From Endozoicomonas gorgoniicola (GTDB lineage Bacteria > Pseudomonadota > Gammaproteobacteria > Pseudomonadales > Endozoicomonadaceae), in the NCBI RefSeq assembly GCF_025562715.2, contig NZ_JAPFCC010000001.1:124001-188000 (forward strand): a stretch of 64,000 nucleotides of DNA, given 5' to 3'. The notes below the pieces were generated by a model, which made no database searches, had not been told where the DNA came from, and was given only the letters and a program-made list of their open reading frames with translations. Shown piece after piece: positions 53,441 to 62,324 of this stretch; positions within the stretch are counted from its first letter, which is position 1; each line of letters opens with the position of its first letter. The translations under genes were made by a program, and so were the position numbers.

Positions 53441-54672
53441 TGAATAGCCTGCTGAACTGGGTCAATGACCGGCTTCCTGTGGTGCGAGCCTGGGAAGATC
53501 ATCTGGCCAAATATTATGCACCGAAAAATTTTAATGTCTGGTATTTCTTCGGCTCTCTGGCGTTGCTGGTGCTGGTTAACCAGTTGCTGACCGGTATCTG
53601 GCTGACCATGAGTTATGTGCCAGATGCGGAAAAAGCCTTTGCTTCCGTTGAGTACATCATGCGTGATGTCGAATATGGCTGGTTGATTCGCTACATGCAT
53701 TCAACGGGTGCTTCATTCTTCTTTATCGTGGTTTATTGTCACATGTTCCGGGGGCTCCTCTATGGTTCTTACAAGACGCCGAGGGAGCTGATCTGGATAT
53801 TTGGTATGGCGATTTATCTGGCACTGATGGCTGAAGCCTTTATGGGCTATATGTTGCCATGGGGGCAGATGTCTTACTGGGGCGCTCAGGTCATTATCTC
53901 ACTGTTTGGTGCGATTCCATGGATTGGCGCAGATTTGCAACAATGGATTCGTGGTGACTTTCTGATCTCCGGAATTACCCTGAACCGCTTTTTTGCCCTG
54001 CACGTCGTTGCACTTCCTATCGTGATTCTGGGTTTGGTTGTGCTGCATATCCTGGCTCTGCATGAGGTGGGTTCCAATAACCCCGATGGCATCGACATTA
54101 AGAAAAACAAAGGGTCTGACGGTATTCCTCTGGATGGTATTCCTTTCCACCCCTATTACACCGTGAAAGATCTGGTGGGTGTGGCGGTTTTCCTGTTTGT
54201 CTTCTGTGGTGTGATTTTCTTTATGCCGGAGATGGGCGGCTTTTTCCTGGAACACGCTAATTTTGAAATGGCGGATTCACTGAAAACGCCAGAGCATATT
54301 GCACCTGTCTGGTACTTCGGGGCGTTCTATTCCATTCTGCGGGCCATTACTTTTGATGTCGGGCCAATTGATTCGAAGCTGGGTGGTTTTATAGCAATGG
54401 GAGCAGCTATTGCCATTCTGTTTGTGTTGCCCTGGCTGGACCGTAGCCGGGTCAGGTCTATTCGCTATAAGGGAATGATTAGCAAGGTAGCTATTATATC
54501 TTTTGCGTTGGTGTTTATTCTTCTGACCTGGCTTGGGACTCAGCCTGCGACAGAAACTTACACATTGATCGCCCAGATCTGTACCGTGCTGTATTTTGCG
54601 TTCTTCCTGTTAATGCCGTTCTACACAAGGATGGAGAAAACAAAACCTGTACCTGAAAGGGTGACCGGCTAA
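53437..54672 (+). CDS. petB: Ubiquinol-cytochrome c reductase cytochrome b subunit
   Basis: A 411-residue polytopic subunit. It carries two heme b groups; His ligands lie in RYMHSTGASFFF, YCHMFRGLLYGSYKTPRE, and ALHVVALPIVILGLVVLHILALHEVGSNNPDG. PWGQMSYWGAQVI and the PEWYF-like APVWYFGAFYSILRAI form the quinol-oxidation site. Translationally coupled to petA and petC. Confidence 0.98.
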   Translation: MMNSLLNWVNDRLPVVRAWEDHLAKYYAPKNFNVWYFFGSLALLVLVNQLLTGIWLTMSYVPDAEKAFASVEYIMRDVEYGWLIRYMHSTGASFFFIVVYCHMFRGLLYGSYKTPRELIWIFGMAIYLALMAEAFMGYMLPWGQMSYWGAQVIISLFGAIPWIGADLQQWIRGDFLISGITLNRFFALHVVALPIVILGLVVLHILALHEVGSNNPDGIDIKKNKGSDGIPLDGIPFHPYYTVKDLVGVAVFLFVFCGVIFFMPEMGGFFLEHANFEMADSLKTPEHIAPVWYFGAFYSILRAITFDVGPIDSKLGGFIAMGAAIAILFVLPWLDRSRVRSIRYKGMISKVAIISFALVFILLTWLGTQPATETYTLIAQICTVLYFAFFLLMPFYTRMEKTKPVPERVTG

Positions 54673-55430
54673 TGAAAAAAACAATACTTACACTGTTGCT
54701 GTCTTTTTATTCGGTATTGGCTTTTTCTGCAGGCGGTGGCGGTTATCCCCTGGATAAAATCGAAACCGATCCATCCGATAAACCATCCTTGCAGCGTGGT
54801 GCAGCGCTTTACCAGAACTATTGCAGCGGTTGTCATTCCACGGAGTTTCAGCGCTATGAACGGGTGGCTGATGACCTGGGAATTCCCCACGACCTGATGA
54901 TGGAAAATCTGGTGTTTAATAAAGATGCCAAGATTGGTGACCTGATGACCAATGCTATGGCAAGGGAAGATGCCAAGGCATGGTTTGGTGCGGCGCCACC
55001 GGATTTGACCATGGTCACTCGTGTACGGGGGGAAGACTGGGTCTATACCTATCTGAGAACGTTCTATGAAGATCCCAAGCGCCCCTGGGGTGTGAATAAC
55101 AAGGTGTTCCCGGATGTCGGTATGCCCCATGCGCTGTTGGAGTTGCAGGGCGTGCAGTTGGATAGTTGTAATGGTGAAGACCCTACGAAGCGTGATCCAC
55201 TGACTGGTCAGACAGTTTGTGGGTTGACGATTGATCCTGAGCGTAAAGGCTCCATGACTCCGTCAGAATACGATCAGGCGATTTATGATCTGGTTAATTT
55301 CCTGGCTTATTCAGCAGAGCCAATGAAGGCACAGCGTCAGCAGTTGGGTATTTATGTCATGCTGTTCCTGGTGCTGCTCTTTATCTTTACTTTCCTCCTC
55401 AAGCGGGAGTACTGGAAAGACGTACATTAG
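54672..55430 (+). CDS. petC: Ubiquinol-cytochrome c reductase cytochrome c1 subunit
   Basis: A 252-residue protein with a signal peptide (ILTLLLSFYSVLAFSA), the heme-binding motif CSGCH in YCSGCHSTEFQRY, the axial-Met region PHALLELQG and a C-terminal membrane anchor (YVMLFLVLLFIFTFLLK). It completes the bc1 complex operon. A strong terminator follows. Confidence 0.97.
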   Translation: MKKTILTLLLSFYSVLAFSAGGGGYPLDKIETDPSDKPSLQRGAALYQNYCSGCHSTEFQRYERVADDLGIPHDLMMENLVFNKDAKIGDLMTNAMAREDAKAWFGAAPPDLTMVTRVRGEDWVYTYLRTFYEDPKRPWGVNNKVFPDVGMPHALLELQGVQLDSCNGEDPTKRDPLTGQTVCGLTIDPERKGSMTPSEYDQAIYDLVNFLAYSAEPMKAQRQQLGIYVMLFLVLLFIFTFLLKREYWKDVH

Positions 55431-55454
55431 AGCGGTGTGTCATCAATGATGACA

Positions 55455-55482
55455 AAACGGCACCTTTTGTGTGCCGTTTTTT
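55455..55482 (+). terminator. Rho-independent terminator of petABC
   Basis: AAACGGCAC (55455-55463) and GTGCCGTTT (55471-55479) form the stem, followed by TTTTT. In many relatives sspA-sspB follow petC; here they do not. Confidence 0.9.
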
Positions 55483-55606
55483 TGCGCAAAGGAAACGATG
55501 AACTCTGGCTGATTGGTAATGGCATTGCTACCATTGCAGCTTTATTTTTTATGAATGGTGCAGCAGGCTGGGTAACAGTCCTGCATGGCAGAGTGTAGAG
55601 AAGTTC

Positions 55607-56170
55607 ATGAGTAAGTCCCTTCGAGATCAGTTGATGAAAGCTGGCCTGGCGACCAAGCAGCAGGCCCTGAAAGCGAAAACGACCACCAAAAAAAAGAAGA
55701 AGCAGGCTGTTAAATCCGGTGAAATGACGGAGCAGGATAAGCGCCGTATTGAACTGGAAAAAGAACGTGCAGCTCAGGCAGAACGAGACCGGGAGCTGAA
55801 TCGCAAGCTTGAAGATGAGCGTCAGCAGAAAGCCATTGAAGCTCAGGTCAGACAGTTGATTGAAACGAATGCTATGTCTCGTGACAGGGGAGAAGTCGGC
55901 TACAACTTTGTGGTCGATAAAAAGGTCAAAAAGATTTATGTCACTGACGAAATGCAGGAGCGTTTGAGTCGCGGTTTATTTGCGATTGGTATTCTGCAGG
56001 AAGCGGACGGCACTGAAGTGTTTCATGTTATTCCTGCACCTGTGGCGGCAAAGATTAATGAACGCATTCCAGAGGCAGTGGTTATTCATGATAATACGAC
56101 GGAAGAGCTGACCAGCGAGGAAGAAGACTGGTACAAAGACTTTGAGATTCCAGATGACCTGATGTGGTAA
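55607..56170 (+). CDS. yaiL: YaiL/DUF2058-family protein
   Basis: A 187-residue, highly charged protein. It begins MSKSLRDQLMKAGLATKQQ, has a Lys-rich run (KTTTKKKKKQAVK) and a long charged helix (RRIELEKERAAQAERDRELN). The conserved C-terminal region is VGYNFVVDKKVKKIYVTDEMQERL and FHVIPAPVAAKINERIPE. DUF2058 members are described as nucleoid- or polynucleotide-associated; the exact role is unknown. A terminator follows immediately. Confidence 0.88.
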   Translation: MSKSLRDQLMKAGLATKQQALKAKTTTKKKKKQAVKSGEMTEQDKRRIELEKERAAQAERDRELNRKLEDERQQKAIEAQVRQLIETNAMSRDRGEVGYNFVVDKKVKKIYVTDEMQERLSRGLFAIGILQEADGTEVFHVIPAPVAAKINERIPEAVVIHDNTTEELTSEEEDWYKDFEIPDDLMW

Positions 56171-56175
56171 TGGAG

Positions 56176-56202
56176 TCAAGGGGGCTTTCAGCCCCCTTTG
56201 TC
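56176..56202 (+). terminator. Terminator between yaiL and ridA
   Basis: AAGGGGGCT and AGCCCCCTT form a strong stem with a TTC loop, followed by TGT. It lies between convergent genes. Confidence 0.8.
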
Positions 56203-56222
56203 AATGACGTTACCGCAGACGT

Positions 56223-56600
56223 TTATTCGGCGGTAGCAATCACTTCGATTTCGACTTTAACATCTTTTGGCAGACGAGCCACTTCCACCAGGCTGCGAGC
56301 CGGGAATGGGAAGGTGAAGTACTGCTTGTAGACTTCATTAATATCAGTGAAGTCGTTCATGTCTTTTACAAATACGGTCGCTTTGCGCACTTTGTCCATG
56401 CCACTGCCAGCCGCTTCAAGAACCGCTTTTACATTTTTCAGGCACTGGTGCGCCTGAGCCTTGGTGTTTTCTTCCATCTCACCGGTTTCCGGGTCGATTG
56501 GCAGCTGGCCGGAAGTGATGATCAGGTTACCAAACTGGATACCCTGAGAGTATGGACCGATGGCTGGAGGCGCATCTGGGGTTTCGATCACTTTATCCAT
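56223..56600 (-). CDS. ridA: 2-iminobutanoate/2-iminopropanoate deaminase RidA
   Basis: A 125-residue YjgF/YER057c/UK114 protein. Diagnostic segments are PPAIGPYSQGIQFGNLIITSGQLPIDP, QCLKNVKAVLEAAGSGMDKV, and FPARSLVEVARLPKDVKVEIEVIA, with the catalytic Arg. It hydrolyses reactive enamines from PLP enzymes. It stands alone here. Confidence 0.97.
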   Translation of the reverse strand: MDKVIETPDAPPAIGPYSQGIQFGNLIITSGQLPIDPETGEMEENTKAQAHQCLKNVKAVLEAAGSGMDKVRKATVFVKDMNDFTDINEVYKQYFTFPFPARSLVEVARLPKDVKVEIEVIATAE

Positions 56601-56754
56601 GGTGATGTCATTACCTGAGAGTTTATATGGGGGATGATTGTGAAGGGCGAGATTCTAGTGTGCTTCAGCGCTTTTGTCATCGTGCCTGTACAGGCCACTT
56701 TGTGGATTTGAGTATAAATACTTAGTCGCAGCTATGCATTTTTATCCAGTTTTC

Positions 56755-57714
56755 TTACAGTTTCAGATTGAGACCGCACTTGCGTAAATAGTCCATAACC
56801 TCTTTGTAGCGTGTATTCACCGTAGCGTTATCCAGTCCGCCAAACCAGTATCGCCATAGTGTATTGCCTGTGCCATCAATCGCCTGTACACCGTTGTTGC
56901 CAAAGTACAGCCTGTGCCCTTGTCGTGTAGTGATCACGTAAGAAGCGCCAACAATGTCACCTGGCATTTCATCACAAGCCATTTCGGAGTCGTGCAGGCT
57001 GGTGTTTTCAGGGTTGCTCACTTCGCTGCGATAGATAGCCTGCTCTTCCAGTGAGCGCTTGTTTAAACCGTTATGGATGTAAGCGACGTAAAGGTCTATC
57101 TCAGGTTGTTTTGCCATTCTTCGCAGAGTAATGGTTCGGTCTTCAATGGTTTTGCGTCTTGCTGTATCGCTCATCATTGAAGGGGGTAATGTTTTTGCCA
57201 GAACCTTACCGGGCGAGTTGCACAGTGGTGTTGTGGGCTGGCGAGTGTGAATGATCGCCGTTACCTGAGTGATCTTTGATTCATTAATCATGTTGACCAG
57301 ACTTTGTTCAAAGGCTTTCTGGAAGCTGACGGCGACAGGGCGTGAGACTGTGTCGGCTCCGGATATCTGAATTTCCGACGTTTTTCTCAGTGGTGATATA
57401 GCCTGTCTGTCGATGCTGGTTTTGACATTGGCGTTAAGTTCGCTATCGCTGGAGATGATGGAGGCGATGTCGTTAAGCATGGCCATTTTGAGTTCATTGA
57501 CGTCCTGTGTCAGTGCTTTCGGTTGTAATTCTTTTTTGCCGTGAGGCACTGGTGAACTACAGCCTGTAATGATGGCTGTTATCAGAAATATCGTGATTAG
57601 CAGCCATGGTTTGTGGCTGCTGCCGGGTATAAGGGGATAGCCTGTTACAGGGGTTGGTGAACTCAAGGGGTGGTCACTTCTTGCTGTTTGTGTGAGTTCA
57701 GGAAAGATAGTCAA
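56755..57714 (-). CDS. Unrecognised lipoprotein (319 aa)
   Basis: A membrane segment ending in a lipobox (LLITIFLITAIITGC) lies ~50 residues after the first possible start, a TTG at 57714. No ATG lies between, so the true start is uncertain and may be another non-ATG codon. The mature protein is soluble: ISPLRKTSEIQISGADTV, RTITLRRMAKQPEIDLYVAYIHNG, and a C-terminal LYFGNNGVQAIDGTGNTLWRYWFGG. I do not recognise the family. Confidence 0.6.
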   Translation of the reverse strand: MTIFPELTQTARSDHPLSSPTPVTGYPLIPGSSHKPWLLITIFLITAIITGCSSPVPHGKKELQPKALTQDVNELKMAMLNDIASIISSDSELNANVKTSIDRQAISPLRKTSEIQISGADTVSRPVAVSFQKAFEQSLVNMINESKITQVTAIIHTRQPTTPLCNSPGKVLAKTLPPSMMSDTARRKTIEDRTITLRRMAKQPEIDLYVAYIHNGLNKRSLEEQAIYRSEVSNPENTSLHDSEMACDEMPGDIVGASYVITTRQGHRLYFGNNGVQAIDGTGNTLWRYWFGGLDNATVNTRYKEVMDYLRKCGLNLKL

Positions 57715-57850
57715 AAAACACGCTTTCTGCCAAGGGTGAGTGCTGTCCTGACTGAGGGGTAGGGGGAGCTATAGCCAGATGTATTGAACTTATGAGCAGT
57801 TCTTTAGTCATAAAGGTTAACGAATGGATTGTGTATAAACAGGAATTACC

Positions 57851-59692
57851 ATGGAAAGTGCTAAATCGGCTAATGCCCCAGTTTTTTCAGATCAGGCGAA
57901 ATTTATAGAGCCTGCCGGGAAGCAGGAGGTTTCGTATCAAGGGCGTTCTATGAAGCCCGCTAATGTTTCTAACAATGCTTCCCTTGCTGAAGGCTCCACT
58001 TCAGTATCCAGAACACCCCTGCATGAATACTATGTTTCTCAGCTAAAAGACGTTGGAGCGGTGACATGTGAATTGCCGGATAAATGTCCAGATTGGTTTG
58101 AGCCCTATAGGAAGAGTGTTTTTGAGCCTTTGACTTTGGTGAGTAATCAGCTTTGTCATATAGACAAAGGGAATGACCAGGACGTAGGTAAAGTTGCCCT
58201 GTTCAATACGATGAATGCCTCCAGTTGTGCCTATAACAAAGTAATTGTTGCGTTGATGAAGCTTGAAAAAGCCAGTCAGGCAGGCGCTTTTAATGATGAG
58301 CAGAAAAGCGTTATTGCCGGTTGGCTGGATGATGTGCTTGGGTCTTTTCCTGAGAAGTGGAGAGATTTGCCGCTGGTGCTGAATCCTGATGTCGGAAATT
58401 GGAAACTGAGCAAAAAAGATGCAGAGCTTGGTGCGACTTTCAAAGCTAACCTTGCCGAGTACCTTAAAAGGGCCAACAGAGAGGAATTTCTTCCCCTCTG
58501 GATGAACAAAGATGTAATCGGGGAGGATCTGGGTACTGTTTACTTGTCCTATTACAACGCCCGGAATGAAAATGTTGGTTCTGGTAAAAAGGATAAATCA
58601 TTAACCGCAGAAGATTTGTACGAAAAATATGAATGGCTTTTCAAATGGCTGGTTGAGTTTCAGGATAAAGCAAAGGTTCTTCAGGAGTCTGATATTACTG
58701 AGCTTATGTACAAATGTATGATGTACAGGCTCGATAGTGTTGATAAAAAAATAGCGAGTATCGAAAGGTTGCGACCAGAGCATAAGTTCAAGTGGACTGA
58801 TCTGAAGGGCTCTGTTGCCCCGGCAATGGCTGAGAGTTTGCCTGATGGAAGTGAAGACCGCCGTGTTAGTCGATCAGACAGCTCAGACAGCTCAGACAGC
58901 TCAGACAGTTGTCGTTCGGAGGTTTCTGTTGCTTTATCGCCGATCCATCTTAGTGATGATGACCCTCAATCCGATGATGAAAAACCTGTAGCTGTCGGAA
59001 AAAGGTCGCGATCTTCAAGCGTTGATCGAGAGGGGAGTGAACAATCTTTTGAGCCGGCCTGTAAACTGCAGAAAGCTGAGAGTCCAGGGAGGGAGTCGAG
59101 AGAGTCGGTTGTTTTATCTGGGACTGGCGACATCCCTTCAGGTTCGGGGCGGGTTGTTGGTGGTGATCTGCCTCCTCTGCCTGGCCCGAGTCCTTTAAAC
59201 GTTACTCGGGCTGAATTGCCACAACTATCAAGGATGCGGATGATCATTCCTGATACTCCAGGCGGGGGCTTCTCGATTGACCATAAACTTGCAGTAGAAA
59301 TTCTGGTAAAAGAACTTCCGAAAATGCTTAAAAAATATTCCGATCCGGCAGGCGTTTGGGGTAAAGAGGCAGCGGAGAGTGAGTTACGCTTTATGATTAG
59401 CCTGATTGATTATCTTGATGGTTTAAACTGTCGGCTGCATCTGGATGGGCAGCGGTATTTGATTGGTGATAGTTGGTTTAAAGCTGAAGCAGGTAATAGA
59501 ACCGCCTATCAAGAACAGGTGCTTGCCGATGAGCACCTGGTCTGGAGACAGGCATTTGCTTTGTTGTCATTAAAGGAGCCTTTGGAGTCTTTTATCGAAA
59601 AACTCAAAACATCTGAAGGCAAGACTTTTGCTGCTCAAATTAAAAGTGTGACTGATGTTTTAAAAAGTCAGCTGGTGGGTAGCCTCGGTTAG
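57851..59692 (+). CDS. Large unrecognised protein with Ser-Asp repeats and NLS-like stretch (613 aa)
   Basis: AGGA lies 7 nt before the ATG. There is no signal peptide. Residues ~1-330 and ~460-613 are helical and soluble (FEPLTLVSNQLCHIDKG; HKLAVEILVKELPKMLKKYSDPAGVWG). The central part is disordered: a Ser-Ser-Asp repeat (about 341-355, encoded by 9-bp tandem units), acidic SDDDPQSDDEKP, then basic GKRSRSSSVDRE (about 382) and PACKLQKAESPGRES. KRSR followed ~20 residues later by KLQK resembles a bipartite nuclear localisation signal next to acidic/Ser casein-kinase-like sites, a eukaryotic pattern. A secreted nucleus-targeted effector is a hypothesis. No domain is recognised. Confidence 0.7.
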   Translation: MESAKSANAPVFSDQAKFIEPAGKQEVSYQGRSMKPANVSNNASLAEGSTSVSRTPLHEYYVSQLKDVGAVTCELPDKCPDWFEPYRKSVFEPLTLVSNQLCHIDKGNDQDVGKVALFNTMNASSCAYNKVIVALMKLEKASQAGAFNDEQKSVIAGWLDDVLGSFPEKWRDLPLVLNPDVGNWKLSKKDAELGATFKANLAEYLKRANREEFLPLWMNKDVIGEDLGTVYLSYYNARNENVGSGKKDKSLTAEDLYEKYEWLFKWLVEFQDKAKVLQESDITELMYKCMMYRLDSVDKKIASIERLRPEHKFKWTDLKGSVAPAMAESLPDGSEDRRVSRSDSSDSSDSSDSCRSEVSVALSPIHLSDDDPQSDDEKPVAVGKRSRSSSVDREGSEQSFEPACKLQKAESPGRESRESVVLSGTGDIPSGSGRVVGGDLPPLPGPSPLNVTRAELPQLSRMRMIIPDTPGGGFSIDHKLAVEILVKELPKMLKKYSDPAGVWGKEAAESELRFMISLIDYLDGLNCRLHLDGQRYLIGDSWFKAEAGNRTAYQEQVLADEHLVWRQAFALLSLKEPLESFIEKLKTSEGKTFAAQIKSVTDVLKSQLVGSLG

Positions 59693-59773
59693 CGCAATAG
59701 CTGGCAGGCTGAATAAAGGCAGCTAAATACATTTCTGCCTGTTTATTTATTGGGTTTGCCGGTCCTCTCTCGC

Positions 59774-59779
59774 TATAAT
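59774..59779 (+). promoter_or_regulatory. -10 element upstream of gltX
   Basis: TATAAT lies 34 bp before the chosen gltX start. No convincing -35 is present at the usual distance. Confidence 0.5.
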
Positions 59780-59812
59780 GCATCGTTTTTAATTCCTCTG
59801 ACTGGGATTCCG

Positions 59813-61306
59813 ATGACAGTTCGTACCCGTGTTGCGCCCTCTCCTACCGGCGACCCTCATGTAGGCACCGCTTATATTGCTCTCTTTAACCTGGCGTTTG
59901 CCAAGAGTCAGGGTGGTCAATTCCTGCTTCGTATTGAAGACACTGATCAGGCTCGCAGCACGCCTGAGTCTGAACAGCAGATTATGGACTCATTGCGCTG
60001 GCTGGGTCTGGACTGGGATGAGGGTCCGGATGTTGGTGGTGATAAAGGCCCGTATCGCCAGAGTGAGCGTCGTGAGATTTACGCGGAACATGCTCAGATT
60101 CTGTTGGATAAAGGCCATGCATTCCGTTGTTTCTGTTCTTCTGAACGTCTTGATGCCCTGCGTGCAGAACAAACCGCTAACAAACAGGCGCCGGGTTATG
60201 ATGGCCACTGTCTGCACCTGAGCGAAGAAGAGGTTCAGGTCAAACTGGCAGCGGGTGAAGAGCATGTTGTACGCATGAAGATTCCTGCAGAAGGTACCTG
60301 TAAGGTTGAAGATATGCTGCGTGGCACTATCGAAATCGACTGGTCTCAGGTGGATATGCAGGTGTTGGTAAAAGCGGATGGTATGCCGACTTATCATCTG
60401 GCAAACGTCGTAGACGATCACCTGATGGAAATTACCCATGTTATCCGTGGTGAAGAGTGGATTAACTCTGCACCTAAACATCAACTGTTGTACAAATACT
60501 TTGGCTGGGAAATGCCGGTACTGTGCCACATGCCGCTGCTGCGTAACCCGGACAAAAGCAAGCTGTCCAAGCGCAAGAATCCTACCAGTATTACGTATTA
60601 TCGTGATGCAGGTTATCTGCCGGAAGCCCTGCTGAACTATCTGGGTCGTATGGGTTGGTCCATGCCTGATGAGCGGGAAAAGTTCAGTTTGAAGGAAATG
60701 CTGGAAAGCTTCGATATCAGTCGTGTATCTCTGGGTGGCCCTATTTTCGATCAGGAAAAACTGTCCTGGCTGAATGCCAGCTGGATTCGTGAAGACCTGA
60801 GTACCGAAGAGTTTGCGGATCGTCTGCACAACTGGCTGCTGAATAAAGACTTCATTATGAAGTTCCTGCCATTTGCACAGGGGCGTGTTGAGCGACTGAG
60901 TGACTTCGCGCCAATGGCAGCATTTATGTTCTCTGGCATGCTGGATCTGACTGCTGAAGACTTTGCCCATAAAAAGCTGGAAGAAGCGGAGGTGAAGAAG
61001 GTTCTGCAGTTTACACTGTGGCGTCTGGAACAACTGCGCCAGTGGAACAAGGGGAATATCTTTAACGAGATAAAAACGCTGTCTAAAGAGATGGGGCTGA
61101 AGCTGGGTGATTTTAACCATCCTATCTTTGTGGCGATTGCCGGTACTCCTAATTCCTGGTCTGTTATGGATTCTATGGAGATTCTGGGTGCAGATATGAC
61201 CCGTGCCAGGCTGCGTCATGCGGTCGCAGTATTGGGCGGTGTTTCCAAGAAAGAAGGCAAACGTCTGGAGAAAGAGTTTAAGGTTCTGGGTGTAGAAGAA
61301 TCCTGA
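59813..61306 (+). CDS. gltX: Glutamyl-tRNA synthetase
   Basis: A 497-residue class I synthetase. VAPSPTGDPHVGTAYIALFN contains the HIGH-equivalent HVGT. KLSKRKNPTS (about residue 249) is the KMSKS loop. A zinc site as in E. coli is indicated by CFC and, after a spacer, CLH (FRCFCSSERL, GHCLHLS). The start MTVRTRVAPSP at 59813 is the family start; the frame extends 21 codons upstream, across the TATAAT promoter element. It lies just upstream of an array with five tRNA-Glu genes, its own substrate. Confidence 0.98.
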   Translation: MTVRTRVAPSPTGDPHVGTAYIALFNLAFAKSQGGQFLLRIEDTDQARSTPESEQQIMDSLRWLGLDWDEGPDVGGDKGPYRQSERREIYAEHAQILLDKGHAFRCFCSSERLDALRAEQTANKQAPGYDGHCLHLSEEEVQVKLAAGEEHVVRMKIPAEGTCKVEDMLRGTIEIDWSQVDMQVLVKADGMPTYHLANVVDDHLMEITHVIRGEEWINSAPKHQLLYKYFGWEMPVLCHMPLLRNPDKSKLSKRKNPTSITYYRDAGYLPEALLNYLGRMGWSMPDEREKFSLKEMLESFDISRVSLGGPIFDQEKLSWLNASWIREDLSTEEFADRLHNWLLNKDFIMKFLPFAQGRVERLSDFAPMAAFMFSGMLDLTAEDFAHKKLEEAEVKKVLQFTLWRLEQLRQWNKGNIFNEIKTLSKEMGLKLGDFNHPIFVAIAGTPNSWSVMDSMEILGADMTRARLRHAVAVLGGVSKKEGKRLEKEFKVLGVEES

Positions 61307-61323
61307 TGTCGTTTATTACGTCC

Positions 61324-61486
61324 AGGAGCCTGTCGGACTTAAGCGTCCGTAGCGAGGATTGCAAGAAATTGAGGATAAAAATTTCTGATTTTGAGGCGAA
61401 TAGCGAGCTATTCAACGAGAAAGCAGGAATTTTTAGACCAGTTTATTGCAACCGCAGTAGGACAGTCTTAAGTCCGACAGGCTCCT
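61324..61486. mobile_element. 163-bp MITE-like element with 20-bp perfect inverted repeats
   Basis: AGGAGCCTGTCGGACTTAAG (61324-61343) is inverted exactly at 61467-61486. The 123-bp interior has no transposase. It sits between the gltX stop and its terminator. I could not see a clear target-site duplication. Size and structure fit a non-autonomous miniature inverted-repeat transposable element. Confidence 0.82.
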
Positions 61487-61501
61487 ATATAGATATAGTG
61501 G

Positions 61502-61534
61502 AAAAGAGGCTGGCGATGTTTCAGCCTCTTTTTG
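61502..61534 (+). terminator. Rho-independent terminator of gltX
   Basis: AAAGAGGCTG and CAGCCTCTTT form a 10-bp stem with a 9-nt loop, followed by TTG. It lies downstream of the MITE-like element, which therefore became part of the gltX transcript. Confidence 0.88.
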
Positions 61535-61641
61535 TATTTAGCCAGAGGTCGAATAAAAAATATTCTTCGCTGTAGCCCCTGTACATCAAGGCTTCACTTA
61601 TAACTATTTGAAACGACGATGGGTTTTTTCATAAGTGATGC

Positions 61642-61670
61642 TTGACAGGATAGGGGGGCATCCATATCAT
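61642..61670 (+). promoter_or_regulatory. Sigma-70 promoter of the tRNA array
   Basis: TTGACA (61642-61647), a 17-bp spacer, and TATCAT (61665-61670) form a near-consensus promoter. A GC-rich TCGCCCTGCG discriminator follows, as at stable RNA promoters under stringent control. The first tRNA begins 67 bp downstream. Confidence 0.8.
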
Positions 61671-61736
61671 TCGCCCTGCGTTTCGGGGGCAGCTACTCAC
61701 AACGAGTCAGATTGCTTCCTGGAGACAACAGATTTT

Positions 61737-61812
61737 GGGGCCTTAGCTCAGCTGGGAGAGCGCAACACTGGCAGTGTTGAGGTCAGCGGTTCGATCCCGC
61801 TAGGCTCCACCA
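61737..61812 (+). tRNA. tRNA-Ala (GGC)
   Basis: A complete cloverleaf: acceptor GGGGCCT/AGGCTCC, D-arm, anticodon stem CAACA/TGTTG with loop CTGGCAG (anticodon GGC), T-arm with GGTTCGATCC, and an encoded CCA end. It is the first gene of the array. Confidence 0.95.
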
Positions 61813-61864
61813 CTTCTTCTTAGAGAAGAATATCTTTATACGATGAGTATGAAGATGATTTTGC

Positions 61865-61940
61865 GTCCCGTTCGTCTAGTGGCCTAGGACACTGCCCTTT
61901 CACGGCAGTAACAGGGGTTCGAGTCCCCTACGGGATGCCA
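61865..61940 (+). tRNA. tRNA-Glu (TTC), copy 1
   Basis: Acceptor GTCCCGT/ACGGGAT, anticodon stem CTGCC/GGCAG with loop CTTTCAC (anticodon TTC), T-arm GGGGTTCGAGTCCCC, encoded CCA. It is identical to the other four copies. Confidence 0.96.
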
Positions 61941-62018
61941 TTTCTTTTAACGCAGTCAGTTAATGGTAATTACTGATTACGTTTTGACCTGAAGATGTCG
62001 TTAAATTGCTTCCACTTT

Positions 62019-62100
62019 GCGGGAATAGCTCAGTTGGTAGAGCACAACCTTGCCAAGGTTGGGGTCGCCTCCGGGGTAGAGAGTGAGTCTCGTTTCCCAG
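62019..62100 (+). pseudogene. tRNA-Gly-like copy with altered T-arm, unit 1
   Basis: Bases from GCGGGAA through the GCC anticodon arm equal the intact tRNA-Gly. The T-arm half is replaced by CTCCGGGGTAGAGAGTG, and the acceptor end reads TTTCCCAG without the TCCA end. Pairing of the acceptor is only partial. It is probably not chargeable. Confidence 0.8.
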
Positions 62101-62130
62101 ACTTCGAAGAAGTCTCAAAATATCTTCAGC

Positions 62131-62212
62131 GCGGGAATAGCTCAGTTGGTAGAGCACAACCTTGCCAAGGTTGAGGTCGCCTCCGGGGTAGAGAGTGAGT
62201 CTCGTTTCCCAG
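62131..62212 (+). pseudogene. tRNA-Gly-like copy with altered T-arm, unit 2
   Basis: Same structure as the copy at 62019, with one base change in the variable region (GGTTGAGG instead of GGTTGGGG). Confidence 0.8.
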
Positions 62213-62242
62213 ACTTCGAAGAAGTCTCAAAATATCTTCAGT

Positions 62243-62324
62243 GCGGGAATAGCTCAGTTGGTAGAGCACAACCTTGCCAAGGTTGGGGTCGCCTCCGGGG
62301 TAGAGAGTGAGTCTCGTTTCCCAG
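62243..62324 (+). pseudogene. tRNA-Gly-like copy with altered T-arm, unit 3
   Basis: Same structure as the copy at 62019. It directly precedes the unit with the first intact tRNA-Gly. Confidence 0.8.

Noticed and set aside
59990..61219. 409-codon open frame opposite gltX
   Set aside because: Antisense shadow of a fully recognisable glutamyl-tRNA synthetase.
61306..61575. 89-codon frame after gltX
   Set aside because: It spans the MITE-like inverted repeats and the gltX terminator.
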